Positions 12,331-24,000 of a DNA stretch of 64,000 nt are shown here, in pieces. Both the position numbers and the translations under genes were made by a program. Each line of letters starts with the position of its first letter. Positions within the stretch are counted from its first letter, which is position 1. Source of the DNA: Paragonimus westermani (taxonomy: Eukaryota > Platyhelminthes > Trematoda > Plagiorchiida > Troglotrematidae). The DNA lies in the NCBI GenBank assembly GCA_008508345.1, contig QNGE01001033.1, positions 53,410 through 117,409 of the forward strand, read 5' to 3'. Below the pieces are notes generated by a model. It searched no databases. It was not told the origin of the DNA and worked only from the letters and a program-made list of their open reading frames with translations.

Positions 12331-14069
12331 CTGAGTTGGATGGAAAGTAGTACAAAACCATATCACACTGAAAAAGAACTTTTTAGCATAGACGGACAGT
12401 GAATCACACCCAAAATCGACATCAATTTGAAACGGCATTCGCTAATACTGAGGAATGAAAACTATTTGATCTTATACCGAAAAGGAAGGACTACAGTGAT
12501 ACAGAAAGGTATGAGCTAGTACATAGATTCACGAACATTAAAAAACCTGGCCAGCCCATCAACAACTAAAGAAGACATGGTGAGGTGCTAACGCCTCTTT
12601 TCAGTCACGAACGAGAAACAGGAATGTTCCCATCTGGTCGATTAATCTGAATGAGTTTAATTTCGAGGATTAAGATTATTTCAAAGCAAATACCACTCAT
12701 CTTCGATCACAATCTTGGTATTCAGACAGGCAGTTCGGTCAGCTCGCCTCATAAGGAAACACAGGAATCGAGTTTCGTTCTTATTAGAGCTCATCAGTGG
12801 TGTATGTTTTTGCCTGATCCCAAACTTGCACTCCGACCTTCGTGCTTGTTAGATTAGCAGGTTAATCACAACACCAGTAGCCTGACAATAGGTGTGACCA
12901 ATTAATCAAATCTAGCCGTCCAACCGCAAATTTGTGTGAATAGTGTTCAGACCGCCTGTTCAGATGGGACTGGTCGGTCATGCGGAGTGTGAGCTTGCCG
13001 AGGTTGTGGTCAACACCGGCTGGTCTCACAAGCAATAGGGTGGGAGTGGGAATTCCGGTCCGGACAAGGATATGCATTACCGACGAGCTCTGATCATAGC
13101 GAAACTCGCATTTAGTGCTTCGTTTGGAAGTGGGCTGGTCAAAATGCTTACCTGAATACGAGGATTGTGATCAAAAGTGGATAATGTTCAGACTGATTAA
13201 CTCAAACGACTTGGTGTTTTACACGTTTTGATTTTAAGGGACTGTTCTACGAGCAAAAAGACGATGTAGCGATACGTAGTCCGTTGGGTTCAACACTGAA
13301 GGATATACTCTCAGAAGTGATTAAAATGTAACGGTATCATGTTATAGCAGTGTTTACATCTATAAACGGCAAATCTTGATGTTCACTACTAATATTCGTC
13401 GTCACACTTTTGAACTCATGAAAATGTTAAAAACAAAGCTCCTCTCTGAGGGCTTTATCCACATCCACGGCAAAGAGAGACAGGCTATTCGAAGGAAGCA
13501 TGCCCTTTTGAATCTGAGTGTCGAAGGTGATCGTATCACAGTTAACGTATGTCAAAGATTACAGACTGCTCTGACTCACACATACCTCCCGATTGGAAGT
13601 ATGGATGTTACAAACAGGACCGTTGCTCAACGTCTATGATCGTCACCCACTAAAATGATCTATCACGCAATTTATCGGTTCATTTGCAGTAGCAGTTATG
13701 TGTACACTGACAGAACAGATTCATGCCTACGACAAACAATAATGGAACATATAACGAATCAAGTAATGCGTACGACGGCGTAACAAGCAGTGACAACGGA
13801 ACATGTGGTACGAAATCGGATGTCGTCAACAGAGGATCCTGTTGATCAATGTGTTATTGTGCGATCCAATAACATTCCCTTCTCTATTGTAAACCCCAAC
13901 CGTGACCGACTCTACTGTTGCTGTTATCCGTATATTCTCATGGTCTACGTCCGTGATTGATGGGAACAAATACAATGTCAGATTCCTAGGAGAATATACC
14001 GAGGGTGTTTTCAAGTATACCAACTCGTCTGCGCAATAATGTAATATGTAAAAATGTAAAATAACTTAC
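12331..14069 (-). other. Intron between exons 5 and 6
   Basis: A 1.7-kb intron. A plus-strand ORF at 13,376-13,639 (87 codons) has no family signature and no splice or promoter support. Nothing else was identified. Confidence 0.5.
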
Positions 14070-14323
14070 CGATCAGAATGCTGCGCAGCGTCTATGCAAC
14101 TAACTCGCGATAGCTGTTCACACGCTAATTCATCTTGTAATTCCACTAATTCGAGTTCTCGACGTTTCAATCTCACTTGCAATTCCTTGCACTGTATTTC
14201 CAAATCTTCGTTGCAAGAATTCAAACGCCGAGCCTCCATACTGGTTTCCTCGTACAAATGACGAACCTCGGTTAACTGCGCAGACACTTCACGCAGTTCT
14301 TCAATTTTGGTTAGGTAGTGAGA
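14070..14323 (-). CDS. Coiled-coil gene, exon 5
   Basis: 254 bp starting in phase 0 and leaving two bases (CG). The acceptor is CCCGTCAG before TCTCAC; the donor is GATCG followed by gtaagt, a full consensus. This is where the rod begins: KIEELREVSAQLTEVRHLYE, then RRLNSCNEDLEIQCKELQ and RRELELVELQDELACEQLS, all strong heptads. The exon before it encodes a non-helical region, so the protein has an N-terminal non-coil part followed by a long rod. Confidence 0.85.
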
Positions 14324-15964
14324 CTGACGGGTCAGAAAGGGATAACGGAATCAGCGAATGGGTAACATCAACCCAACATTAGAAAAAATTACATGAAATG
14401 TTACAATCGCTGACTGTAATCGTTGCTATCGTAGTCCGAACAACGGCATGCGATTTCGAAAGTTAACGTGTCCACAACGTTGTGAAACCGACCATTTTCG
14501 GCCAATAAACCTAAAGGTGTCTATTGCAATATGATTTGCTGTTGTGTTTATTCTGATATTGTCAGCATTTTTAAGTAGCCTAGACAGCGTGCATTTCAAC
14601 TCATGACCATAAGTCAAGCTTATAGCAGGAACTCCCGGCAACTGAGTAGTGGTTTCCGACTATTAGTCAGACAGACGACGACTCGAACTCGGTTGCTGCA
14701 ACTTCTCTTTTCGAGATTTGAACAATCTGACAGTATCCCACTCAAATTTGGCCATGTCAAGCGACAACGAAACTCTGTGGTGTAAAAACCGGAAATTTAA
14801 TTTGCACTACACATATAATAGATAGTAGGTATCAGAAGTGTACATGGTTTCGACTTTGAATTAAGTTCCGTTTAATTACGCCACGCCAGTTTTCTTGGTG
14901 CAAATGTGTTGATAGGTGGTACAAGTAATGCACAGAGTACCACATTATAACACAATCCTCACGTCGAACACCACGTACTTCGGTGACAGCAACGTGGATA
15001 AACACACCCATGATTGTCAGTTCGGGTTTCAGATCATATGAACATTCAAGTCTGGGTTTTGGCATGTGGACACTATTCACAGCTAAAATATGATTACCAA
15101 TCAATTAAAAATGTTTGAAGGAAAAAAATCAGGAGGTTAGCTGAGAACAATTTGGATACATGACTAACTGACTGCCCGTCGCTATCATAGGTTTGCTAGT
15201 TCACTTTCAGAACCCAAGAGCGTTTTGAGCCGACAGCTCAGAATGCACCACTACATATATGTCCAGCTAAACATGACAATCTCAACTGAGTGATTCAGTG
15301 GCTGGCAGAACACACATAAGTTTCATCCCGTCGGACAGACACAGAAGCATTGAACGTGATCAGAAACCGAAGTAACCATCATAGTGGAACTGGTCATCTT
15401 CATCACTGATTAACCTTCAGTCATAAGACTGATGAGTTAAATTTGTAGGCAGCTGTTTCTATACCTCATGATACTGAACAGCTGTCCCAATAGCCAATGT
15501 TATGATCATTCAACCTAGAAATACGCATAGAGAAGCTTTCTGCGCAACCAACAAGTCGTGCGGTTTCAGCTGTCACCGATCCCATAGCAACACACAAGCG
15601 GCAGACAAAATCACGGTGGGGGGGATTTCCCAACGTACCTAACGAAGCGAGATTTCAGCTCGTCTTGGGAATCCAAGTCGCGAAGTCATTGTGTCTGTCG
15701 CAGGATAATCAGGCAATTGGGTCCAACCGTGGTTAGACATGGAAACGTGGTTATTTACCTATTGTGGTCGTTGCACGAGGGCTAAATTTCAACTCCGATC
15801 AGACCTTACGACTAAACTTCACATCAGAGTATAGCCTTGCGATTAATTCTGAGTGGTATCTACATTTCAACACTAAAACCAATCATTTATCAATAGATAA
15901 GCCTTCAGCTATTGACCAAATTGTACACACAACGGTCCCACCAGGGGTGAATCGGTACTTGTAA
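14324..15964 (-). other. Intron between exons 4 and 5, part 1
   Basis: No exon, RNA gene or repeat could be supported in this 1.6-kb part of the intron. Confidence 0.45.
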
Positions 15965-16640
15965 ACAATCATAATAATCATAACAGCCGTAAGACTGACC
16001 AGAAGGTACTGTGGCTCCGGCAGCCGAACACCTTATCAGTGACGTGGAATATTCTAGAAGAAGACGTTACTAAGAGGGTTGAAAATTAATGAAAGAAGGC
16101 CAGGAAGAAGAACTAGAAATATGGATGCAGCTACACTATTGACTGCGGCACATGGCCATTCCGGATAGCGTTCCCAACCAGCAATTTGAGTGACCACGAG
16201 GACCCAGACCAGACAAGCGACACCTACCCACTTTGTTCAGTGGGACAGCTATGTTTCGTGACCACATTGTTATCTGACAACTAAGCAGTTTCACTCAATT
16301 GTTGGTGATCTCAGTATGTAACATGCGGTATGCTAGACGTTCAACTGCCATGGGGAGTACGTGATCCAAACATCACAAGCTTTGCAACGCGAATAGTTAG
16401 CCAATTGATCGCGCATCCTCAGCGTTCTGAAATACGCGCCGACGAACGGCCGTTTTGCTCACGCGATCAGTCTACTTCACGCGGACTAAGTGGTGGAGAC
16501 AACGATGACCAAACACAGCAAGTCCGCTTTTTTCCTCGTTGCGAGTACGCCACGTTTCCGGACCATAGAGCGAAGCAGAGCGCACGCAAGTATTACGTTC
16601 GGACAACCTTAACCACGGTAATACTGGAGAGAAGTCCATG
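15965..16640 (-). mobile_element. RTE-like LINE, 3' fragment (first copy)
   Basis: About 630 bp are readily alignable by eye with 21,068-21,660, for example at GGATAGCGTTCCCAACCAGC and CGTTCTGAAATACGCG. The latter region is the 3' coding end of the longer LINE further right. The minus-strand 3' terminus is marked by an ATGATTATTATGATT tail at about 15,970-15,990. Only the C-terminal coding part is present, so this is a 5'-truncated copy, the usual result of aborted reverse transcription. It lies in sense orientation inside the host intron. Confidence 0.7.
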
Positions 16641-17629
16641 GACAAAAGCACTCCGACTGTCCAGTGGAATAAAGTCGGTAGGCGTCACGATGGTGTGTGT
16701 ACATCCACAGCGTAGTTAGCCGACCTCGCGTTATCCAGTTTTTTTATACGTCCGCTTCTAAATAACAGTTTACCTTTCGAGAATATTCGTCGTCACTTTT
16801 GAAGTAAACAATAACTCGAATTACCACGATAAAACCATTCAGAGAAAAGCACGAAAGAGAGGCAGTAGAATCTAATGGATAAACAAATAAACGAGATAAT
16901 GAAATGTCATGTTAGGGTTCACATATGTAAGGGCATGCTTGAGGTATAATCAGCATGACCCTTCGGAACTTGTGTGTGTCGGACCCAAGTGGATAGTCCT
17001 GATTCACCGATAATCAGAAAATGCTAGGTACATACTAACGAATGTCGTCCCAAAATTAGAGCGGTCTTTATGAAAAGACAAGTATGTTAGATAAGAAAGT
17101 GCAGACAATAAGTGACGACGCGTAATTCAAATTTGTGTAGTTTACACAAAAGTACAGGTTATTATACAGCACAACGACAGCGGACGCCATCTTGTCAGAA
17201 GCGGATTCTTTCTCAAAGGTGCTTTTGGGTTATCAAGTGATGTATGCCTACAATTATATCCCAACTGTCTTCAGTCACACGTAGCTATATATGATTCCAA
17301 TGATTTGTGTATCAAGTGTAAATGGAACCACAAAACCGGAATGAAGCCCGAAGCGTGCGCGGTCATCGCAATCTACCACGTACCCGCACACGTACTATGC
17401 AACATACGTATAAAGTATAGTGCCGTTATGGCAAAGCTGTGGATCATGGGGACAGTTATTAAGAAAACATACTCTACGATAGACACCTTATATACGTTCT
17501 TTGTTATAACGAACTTTTCGTTGGAACAGTGTTTGCCATACCGATGCTCTTCTGCTTTCAAACTTATTAGGACGACGTTGGAAAACAAAGTATGAAGATG
17601 AACAGGTAAGAGAAGATGATTAAAATTAC
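16641..17629 (-). other. Intron between exons 4 and 5, part 2
   Basis: Nothing recognisable. A 96-codon plus ORF at 17,305-17,595 overlaps minus frames and shows no domain. Confidence 0.45.
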
Positions 17630-17940
17630 CTTGGGAATTAAGTTCGGAGAATCCAGTAGCGTCTTCAGTGAATACAAAGGTGAATCGACTTGTTCAAACT
17701 CATTATCAAATACAGATCTTAGTGCAGGATTGCGTAACCGTAGCCCATTGTTTTTGGTACCAAACAGCTGATTTGGACTTGTTGCACAAACCGGGGACAG
17801 GTAATGTTCAGTGGAAGGCGATCGGCAACGCGTCTGGGGTGTTTGCCGTTCATCACTGATGGCTAACACGGTGACATCTGATTTCTCAACCCTGACAGAG
17901 AAGGGCACACGCCCACCAACTGGACACGTGACAGGGAACG
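17630..17940 (-). CDS. Coiled-coil gene, exon 4 (non-coil region)
   Basis: 311 bp: two bases complete a Pro codon with exon 3, then 103 codons end in phase 0. The acceptor is TTGCCATAG; the donor is CCCAAG followed by gtaatt. The translation is rich in Ser, Pro, Thr and Arg (SDERQTPQTRCRSPSTEHYL) and ends SLKTLLDSPNLIPK. It looks disordered, a linker between the N-terminal part and the rod. It is separated from exon 3 by a 38-bp intron. Confidence 0.8.
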
Positions 17941-17978
17941 CTATGGCAATGGAAGGTAAAAATGAAACAGAACCTTAC
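17941..17978 (-). other. 38-bp intron between exons 3 and 4
   Basis: The donor is CGGC followed by gtaagg (17,978) and the acceptor is CCATAG (17,941). Without splicing the frame from exon 3 runs into the TAG of the acceptor. Removing it restores frame across the junction and gives a Pro codon. The other introns here are 105 bp or longer. Confidence 0.75.
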
Positions 17979-18134
17979 GCCGTATAAGATTGCTGCGTCC
18001 GACAGGAGTAGACGGTCGGTTTTCCGAGTCAACAGCCAAGCTGGAAAACGATGTTAGTGATATGGGAGAGTCATCAATCAATGGTTCTGTCATCTCAACC
18101 ACAGTATAGTGTAGCGCAGCTGGAAGTTTGAAAG
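17979..18134 (-). CDS. Coiled-coil gene, exon 3
   Basis: 156 bp: two bases join the G of exon 2 to make Ala, then 51 codons, leaving one base. The acceptor is GTCTGCAG before CTTTCAAA; the AG after the upstream poly-T run (18,199) was rejected because it breaks the phase with exon 2. The translation begins FKLPAALHYTVVEMTEPLID and passes into a Ser-rich linker. The start looks folded, the end disordered. Confidence 0.78.
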
Positions 18135-18346
18135 CTGCAGACATAAACAATTTACATTTAAGACGAAGGCCCATCGCCAACACCAACAACAAAAGCTAAA
18201 AAATAGAAGATTCAAATGAAAAAACTCACACAACATTTTCCGTAAACGGAATAGTTGATCGAATCAATTTTCGTCGGCAACAAAATTTCCGCGACGTCGA
18301 CCGCATAAAAATCTGTAAATTTTATACAACTAAAGTGTGTGCTTAC

Positions 18347-18417
18347 CGGAAAGTATATCCAAAGCCACTCTATACAAATCTGTTGGTGCTGTACTCGCCA
18401 GCAACCGTCCTTCTTTC
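18347..18417 (-). CDS. Coiled-coil gene, exon 2
   Basis: 71 bp with one leading and one trailing base; both join neighbouring exons in frame. The acceptor is TTTGTTTAG; the donor is CTTTCCG followed by gtaagc. The encoded KEGRLLASTAPTDLYRVALD followed by ILS looks like part of a compact helical domain together with exon 1. It is very short, so the call depends on splice sites and phase agreement. Confidence 0.72.
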
Positions 18418-18966
18418 CTAAACAAACATCACTATTATAATATGGAGACAATTTTCGAGTGTGTTTTAAAAACCCAAAAACAGTAATCAGGATAGTATTG
18501 AAAAAGTATCAGAACGATTTTATGCAATATGTCTAAACCACACAGTACTCTGGTACAATAAAAATGTGGAACAGTTACTAGGTTGTACAATAAAACTCAT
18601 AATAACGGAACGAGTGTTCTGTTAATAAGGAAGCAAACAGTAAATCCACAGATCGAAGGTTAAATGAAGAAATAATCAACCAGGAAAAATTGTATTCACA
18701 CTGTACGCCAACACAAAAGAACTAACAGCAGAATGAAAGTGTTCAGAGAAAATTGAAGGAACTGTTAACTAGGAGCCACTGGTTAGTAAGCATGAGATTC
18801 AAACACCTCGTCAGCTAGAACGCCTTAATTAGAATAACTACAGCAATAAGTTCCAGTGTTAGTTGAGATTCAAGTCTTAATCCTCTATCTGATAACACTT
18901 CTAACTCGGAAGGTTTTATAACATACATCGAATTTAACCACGTGAAAATAACCGGTGATTACTCAC
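18418..18966 (-). other. Intron between exons 1 and 2
   Basis: An AT-rich intron of 549 bp with GT and AG ends. No feature inside. Confidence 0.5.
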
Positions 18967-19093
18967 GTCAAATCTATCAACTCCAACAGAGTGGTATCCT
19001 GGTTGTCTTCAAATGCTGGTCGCTTCAGAATAATAACCTCGATCCATCTTTGAATGCAGTCCAGTTTTTGTGTTGCAACCTGCATGGTACGAT
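18967..19093 (-). CDS. Coiled-coil gene, exon 1 or first recognised exon
   Basis: 127 bp with an acceptor CCTTCTCTTCAAG before ATCGTACC and a donor TTTGAC followed by gtgagt. An alternative acceptor starts at 19,079 in the same frame, and an in-frame ATG at 19,085 could be the true start. The translation reads QKLDCIQRWIEVIILKRPAF and then EDNQDTTLLELIDLT. The Trp-containing helix and acidic segment suggest a folded N-terminal domain, perhaps of the kind that caps cargo-adaptor coiled coils, but I cannot name a family. Upstream in this frame a TGA closes the reading frame. The 5' end of the gene is therefore unsettled. Confidence 0.68.
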
Positions 19094-19479
19094 CTTGAAG
19101 AGAAGGTAATACACGTCATATACGTATCGAAGGTATAGTGTTTCGCCAAACGTAAAAGTAACGCAATGCACTAACGTGACCTCAGCCTCAGAAATTCCTG
19201 ACTGTTTTGACAAGTGAAGACTATGTTAAACCCTGTAGTGATGGATTAAAACCGGAAGCGAACCAAAGCGGGTTCGCAAAAACAGCCAATGGAGCAATCT
19301 GCTAATATTTAACTTACGCATGAGACAGCGTGTCAAGCACCAAACGTGCCATATTGTATAAGGTCTAACGTGTGCTTTCAGCATTCACACTGCAAGCCGA
19401 CTTCTGTCACGTGACATGCTAGGTCACACATGGACAAAAAGCTACGAGTGGTGGTGGTGTTCACAGCTCGGGTTGATGG
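19094..19479. other. Upstream flank of the coiled-coil gene
   Basis: A minus-strand ATG at 19,352 opens eleven codons (MARLVLDTLSH) and ends in a perfect donor (gtaagt). Its phase does not match exon 1, so it would need an extra small exon to be real. No promoter element can be supported. Confidence 0.3.
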
Positions 19480-19853
19480 CTTTGGTATTGGTATGTTCGC
19501 CGAGCTTGGCATTTAGGTTGCAAACGTTTCACCACCAAGCGAGGTGACATCACCAGTACGTATGTGTTCCAACGTATATTTTTGAGCATGGAGTTTGGTG
19601 AAGATCGACAGATGCCTGCTCTAACTAGCAACCAATGGCAGGCCAGGTCGAAGGTCACAAACAACAGAAAGCGACCGACCGAAATTCACGCCAGAAGATC
19701 AGGTCACTCTGCTATATCACAACAGGCATGCATCGCACTTCATCAAACTCCACGCTCAAAACTATATGCTGAAACACTTACGCACTGATGATGTCACCTC
19801 ACCTCGTGATTAAACGTATGCAGCTTAAATACCAAACTCGGCGAACATACCAA
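19480..19853. repeat. Palindromic repeat, two ~145-bp arms in opposite orientation
   Basis: The stretch at about 19,481-19,625 and the reverse complement of about 19,705-19,852 match closely, for example at GGTATGTTCGCCGAG, GTGACATCA and GAGCATGGAGTTTG. The centre (19,625-19,705) is a short spacer. Each arm contains a CTGATGATGTCACC-like stretch followed by GGTG and GAAACG (left arm on the minus strand; right arm with TAAACG on the plus strand). No protein frame is credible. Two copies of one short repeat inserted head to head, or a fold-back element, would explain it. Confidence 0.7.
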
Positions 19854-20599
19854 CACCAAAAAACCACCGGCCTACTAAAAACTGGATGGACGCAATATAC
19901 AGAACGAATAATAACAGGAAGGATATAATGAATCGGTACAAGATTTCACGACACTCATTTCAACTCGACGAATCTAACCGTGGTTAAGACTGCCATTCAG
20001 GAACTAGATCGATGTTCAATGCTGGTTTGATATACATACCAGTCCGCCCCTAAAGAGCCTACCGACGGGATGGACTGCAAGAAGTACCGTCGAAAGATGA
20101 ACAATCGTTGATGGAGATTACGTAATCCAACGCATGCACCGACAGCACGATAAACGCCCATAATAATCATTCATTACTTCAAAAAATTGGCTACGACCGT
20201 TTATACAATGCGCCTCTCGCTTTGAGTACCACGCAGTTGTACTGCATCGAATCTAAAAGGCTCACGTCGCTGCCGACGGCAGATATATGCAGGCATCTCT
20301 GCCTGTCACTGCCTCCGACACAGCAGCCTGGTTAGTCGGAGTATGATTCTTGGTCCCATGGTACTTCCCCGATTTGGAGTCAGCGTCAATCGAAAAACTC
20401 ACCTGCTCTGCCTCATCACTTTTGTCAATATCGTCAACACAACAGAAGAGTTACCGAACGGTCACAATCAGTGTCGGGTGTGAAAAAACCCGTTGATTGA
20501 GGCTCGTGGTTAATTCAAGAATGATAAGGCCTGATTCGTGTGGAAGACGAACTGAGTAATGAATAACGGAAAAGTAGAATCAGCAGTGGAAAGTGTAGA
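19854..20599. other. No recognisable feature
   Basis: Between the palindrome and the LINE region I found only short meaningless frames. A Gly/Cys-poor stretch near 20,270-20,400 looks like old repeat DNA but matches nothing else in the window. Confidence 0.4.
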
Positions 20600-20805
20600 G
20601 ACCATCATATCATCTTAGACGACAACACATCAGTGGTTCTCATATTCTTAACTGCCATACCATAAAAAAGGAGGCTCTAGGCGAGAAGAGGAAAAACAGA
20701 ACGGAAGGAGAAAGGGCCTAGCCACTAAGAATAACTACGTCTGCATCCAAAAATTCAGCATCAAGGTGCTTACGCTTTGCGGACATTTAAAGAAGTCAAC
20801 ATAGA
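20600..20805 (-). repeat. Repeat related to 5,590-5,790
   Basis: In minus orientation this stretch aligns with the plus-strand 3' half of the repeat at 5,220-5,805, including the run from the GTAAGCACCTTGATG block to a TGATGTGTTGTC block and a triplet-like AAGATGATATGATGG end. It lies directly 3' of the minus-strand LINE, so it is either the distal 3' UTR of that LINE or a separate non-autonomous copy. Confidence 0.5.
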
Positions 20806-21055
20806 GAGTGAGTTGTATCAAATAACACGTTCGCTGAAAAACATTTACATACTGTGAAAGTGAGAAACGATGAAAATCAATCAAGTGTTCACGGAGATAT
20901 AATGACAAAATGATAAAGACGTGAAGGATCAAGAAAAAACTACAGAACATCGACAACAAACTGACAAAGACCACTGGGCAATACAAAAAGTAGAGGAGCA
21001 TGCAGGCAACGCCAAAAAGGCGGATCATGAAGTGTGGAACAGAGATTTTAAAAAC

Positions 21056-24000
21056 CATCACCATCATCATTAGGTGGCTTGGGCAGTCGAACACATCATC
21101 AGTGACATGAAATATCCTGGAATAAAAAAACGTCGCTGAAAACGTTGAAATAAACAACTAAGCACAAAGTGGAAGAACCGGAAATAGTATGGATGCAAGT
21201 ACGTCACTGACTGTGGCACATAGCCATTCCGGATAGCGTTCCCAACCAGCGATTTGAGTGACCACGAGGAACCAGACCAGACAAGCGACACCTAACCACT
21301 TCGCGCAGTGGAGTAGCCACGGCGTGCAGAAAATGTGACCACGTTGATGCCTGAATGCCAAACGGTTTCACTCAATTGTTGGTGGTCTCAGTATGTAATA
21401 TGTGGTGTGCTAGACGCTTAGCTGCCATGTGGAGTATGTGATCCAAACATCGCAAGCTGTGTAACGCGATTGCTTAGCCAATTGATCGCGAATCTTCAGC
21501 GTTCTGAAATACGCGTTGGCAAACAGCCACGTTGCTCATGCGATCAGTCAACTTGATGTGAGCTAATCGGCAGGGACAGCGACAGTCAAGTATAGCAAGT
21601 TTGTTGAAGTCCTCGTTGCGAACGGGCCACGTTTCCGAACCATAGAGAAAAACCGAATGTATACCAGCATTACATACTTTTCTATTGCGCGACAGCCAAA
21701 CGTCTTTTCGATACCACAGATGACACAGGCTGGCAGAGGCAACTCGTGCTCTGTTACCTTCGCCGATATCCCATTAGCAACATTGCAAGCTGACGAGATA
21801 AAGCAACCCAGGTATATGAAACGGCTCATGGTCCAACACAGGTGGGAGTGGGAATGCCCTAGTTCTGAAGAAGCACTTTGCACTTCGAAGATGCAAAGCA
21901 CATTTCATGCAAATCAGTCCGACTACCCACTTTGTTAAACATGGTCTGCATGTCTTTGACAGAAGGGCTAATTAAGACAATGTCATCCGCATACTCCAGG
22001 TCGGTCAACCTAAGGTTAGGAAGAAACTCGACAACAAGTTTAATGAATTCCCCTAGTGCACCTTCTAGAACTTCCGTCACAGTAAAACGGAACAAGAAAC
22101 AGGAGACCGGACAATCGACGAACACTACTAGAAGTGAAGAAAGCCAGAGACAGTTGTCCATAAACTCTTTTCCTGTTTGCGGAAAGAACATTCAGTTATG
22201 CCAACAGATTCACGTATTTTCTTGGTACTTGCTTACAAACAAGGCAGTTCCAGAGAACATTACGAGCAACAGAATCGAAAACGGTATTTAGATCTAAACA
22301 GAGCACGAACGTCGGCTGCCTATAAACGTTACGATGCTCAGGGACCCGTCGCGAGGTAAAAATAGGATCAACACAACCACGACCAAAATGGAATCCTGCC
22401 TTTTCTTCACGCATCTGACTAACTGATCTTACTGAGCCGATGTAGTGTACGTCCAAAGAGTAACTTGAACGCAACAGACATTAGACTAGTTTCTTTAGTG
22501 ATCACATAAAATTCAGACCTCCTTTCTGAAAACCGTAATCACCGTTGAAGAGCACTAATCACGAATTACTTCTTCAGTTTCCAAATCACCTGAAGCAGTT
22601 TTGTCAGTTCTGATGTCAACCGTTCTAAATCACCTTTGAAAAGAGTAGAAGAGATGAGACCTGGTCCAGGAACACCGTTACGCTTCAGTAAGCTAAGCTA
22701 TAGAGACACTTCAGACGGAGAGCCATCTAGAACTCATTAACTGGCAATTCGGGTCCCGTCGTCCACAAAGTCTGGCTGGGGTCAGTTGAACTGTGTACCG
22801 AAATGTTCACCTCACCTGTCAAGTCGGCGCGACTGGCTTGTGACAAGTGAACCACCTTTTTCACATATGGCCTTACTTACAAGCCGGCGACTAGTACAAA
22901 CACGGATCAGGGAAGATGGTTTTCTGATATCCCCAGAGAGAAAGGCATACTCCATATCCTCCAATTGTTCCGTCAAGTTGTCCCCAGTGAATTTCCGCAC
23001 GCTTTTGGTCAGCTTGGGCTCAAGTTCTCGACGGTCGCTTTCATGCCGAGAGCCGGGTGGAATCGAGCGAAGTTTATCGGTAACAGAAATGCAGTTCTGT
23101 CGGAAATGAACAGTTCCATCGAAGTGTAACTCTTTACAGCATGCTTTCATAGCTGCGGTGACTTGTCCCCAGTGTTCATTAAGTTCTCTCACCTGACTCG
23201 AACTGGACAATTTGTTCACCATGCCTCTTGGGAAACGTTCCTCACACTCTCCTCGCTCGAACGCCAGTCAATCTTACATTTACGAGCGTGTCTTCTAGGA
23301 AAATTACAAAACAAAACGCGCACGCATAACAGCGTGGTCCGAGTCCAGGTGGTGACACCAAAAAGCATAACAACCTTTAACAGAATGGCGCTACCCAATA
23401 CTGATTGCTATGTGCTCGAGCTGTGTCTATGGATGGGAAGGAAACGCAGGTCTCTATGTAACAATGCCTCTTCCTATGTTGGAATACAGTCCTCAAAGTA
23501 TACAGACCGTAGGAGGCACACAGCCGCAGCACTCCTTCGCCACGGTCAGTGCGTTATGCTCGGGTACCAAACATACTTTCCAGTGGTTTCTGCTCTAAGG
23601 AAAGACGACTAAGCCGCGTATCTGAATTGCCCCCGTTTATATGGTGGTGTCTCGGTGTTTAGTCTTCCTCAGAGGGCCAACGAGGCTGTCGTGGAGCGTA
23701 TCCTTGATAGCACCCGAACAGCTGTCTGTAGGGGCATACGCCGATACACATCGCGTTCCTGACTTGCGTTGGCAGACTTCAACCGATTTATTCAGTCTGA
23801 CAACGTATAAGCGAGTGTTCACTGTGATTCAATCCAGTGAACATTCTACTCTAGGACTGCGATTTCCAATCCAGCTTAATCGTGAGATTCAAGCTCCAGA
23901 TGTGGGAGAGTACTTGCCATAGCCACTTGCCGACTAACTTGTCGGATAGTGCACACATTGAAGGCTTTAAAAAACAGTTGTCGCCTAAAAGCACGTAGAG

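Noticed and set aside
13376..13639. 87-codon plus-strand ORF
   Set aside because: No family resemblance and no supporting sites; inside an intron on the opposite strand.
19564..19788. 74-codon plus-strand ORF
   Set aside because: It lies entirely within the palindromic repeat, so it is repeat sequence rather than a gene.
21657..22291. Plus-strand ORFs of 93 and 137 codons
   Set aside because: They are antisense shadows of the LINE reverse transcriptase region on the minus strand.
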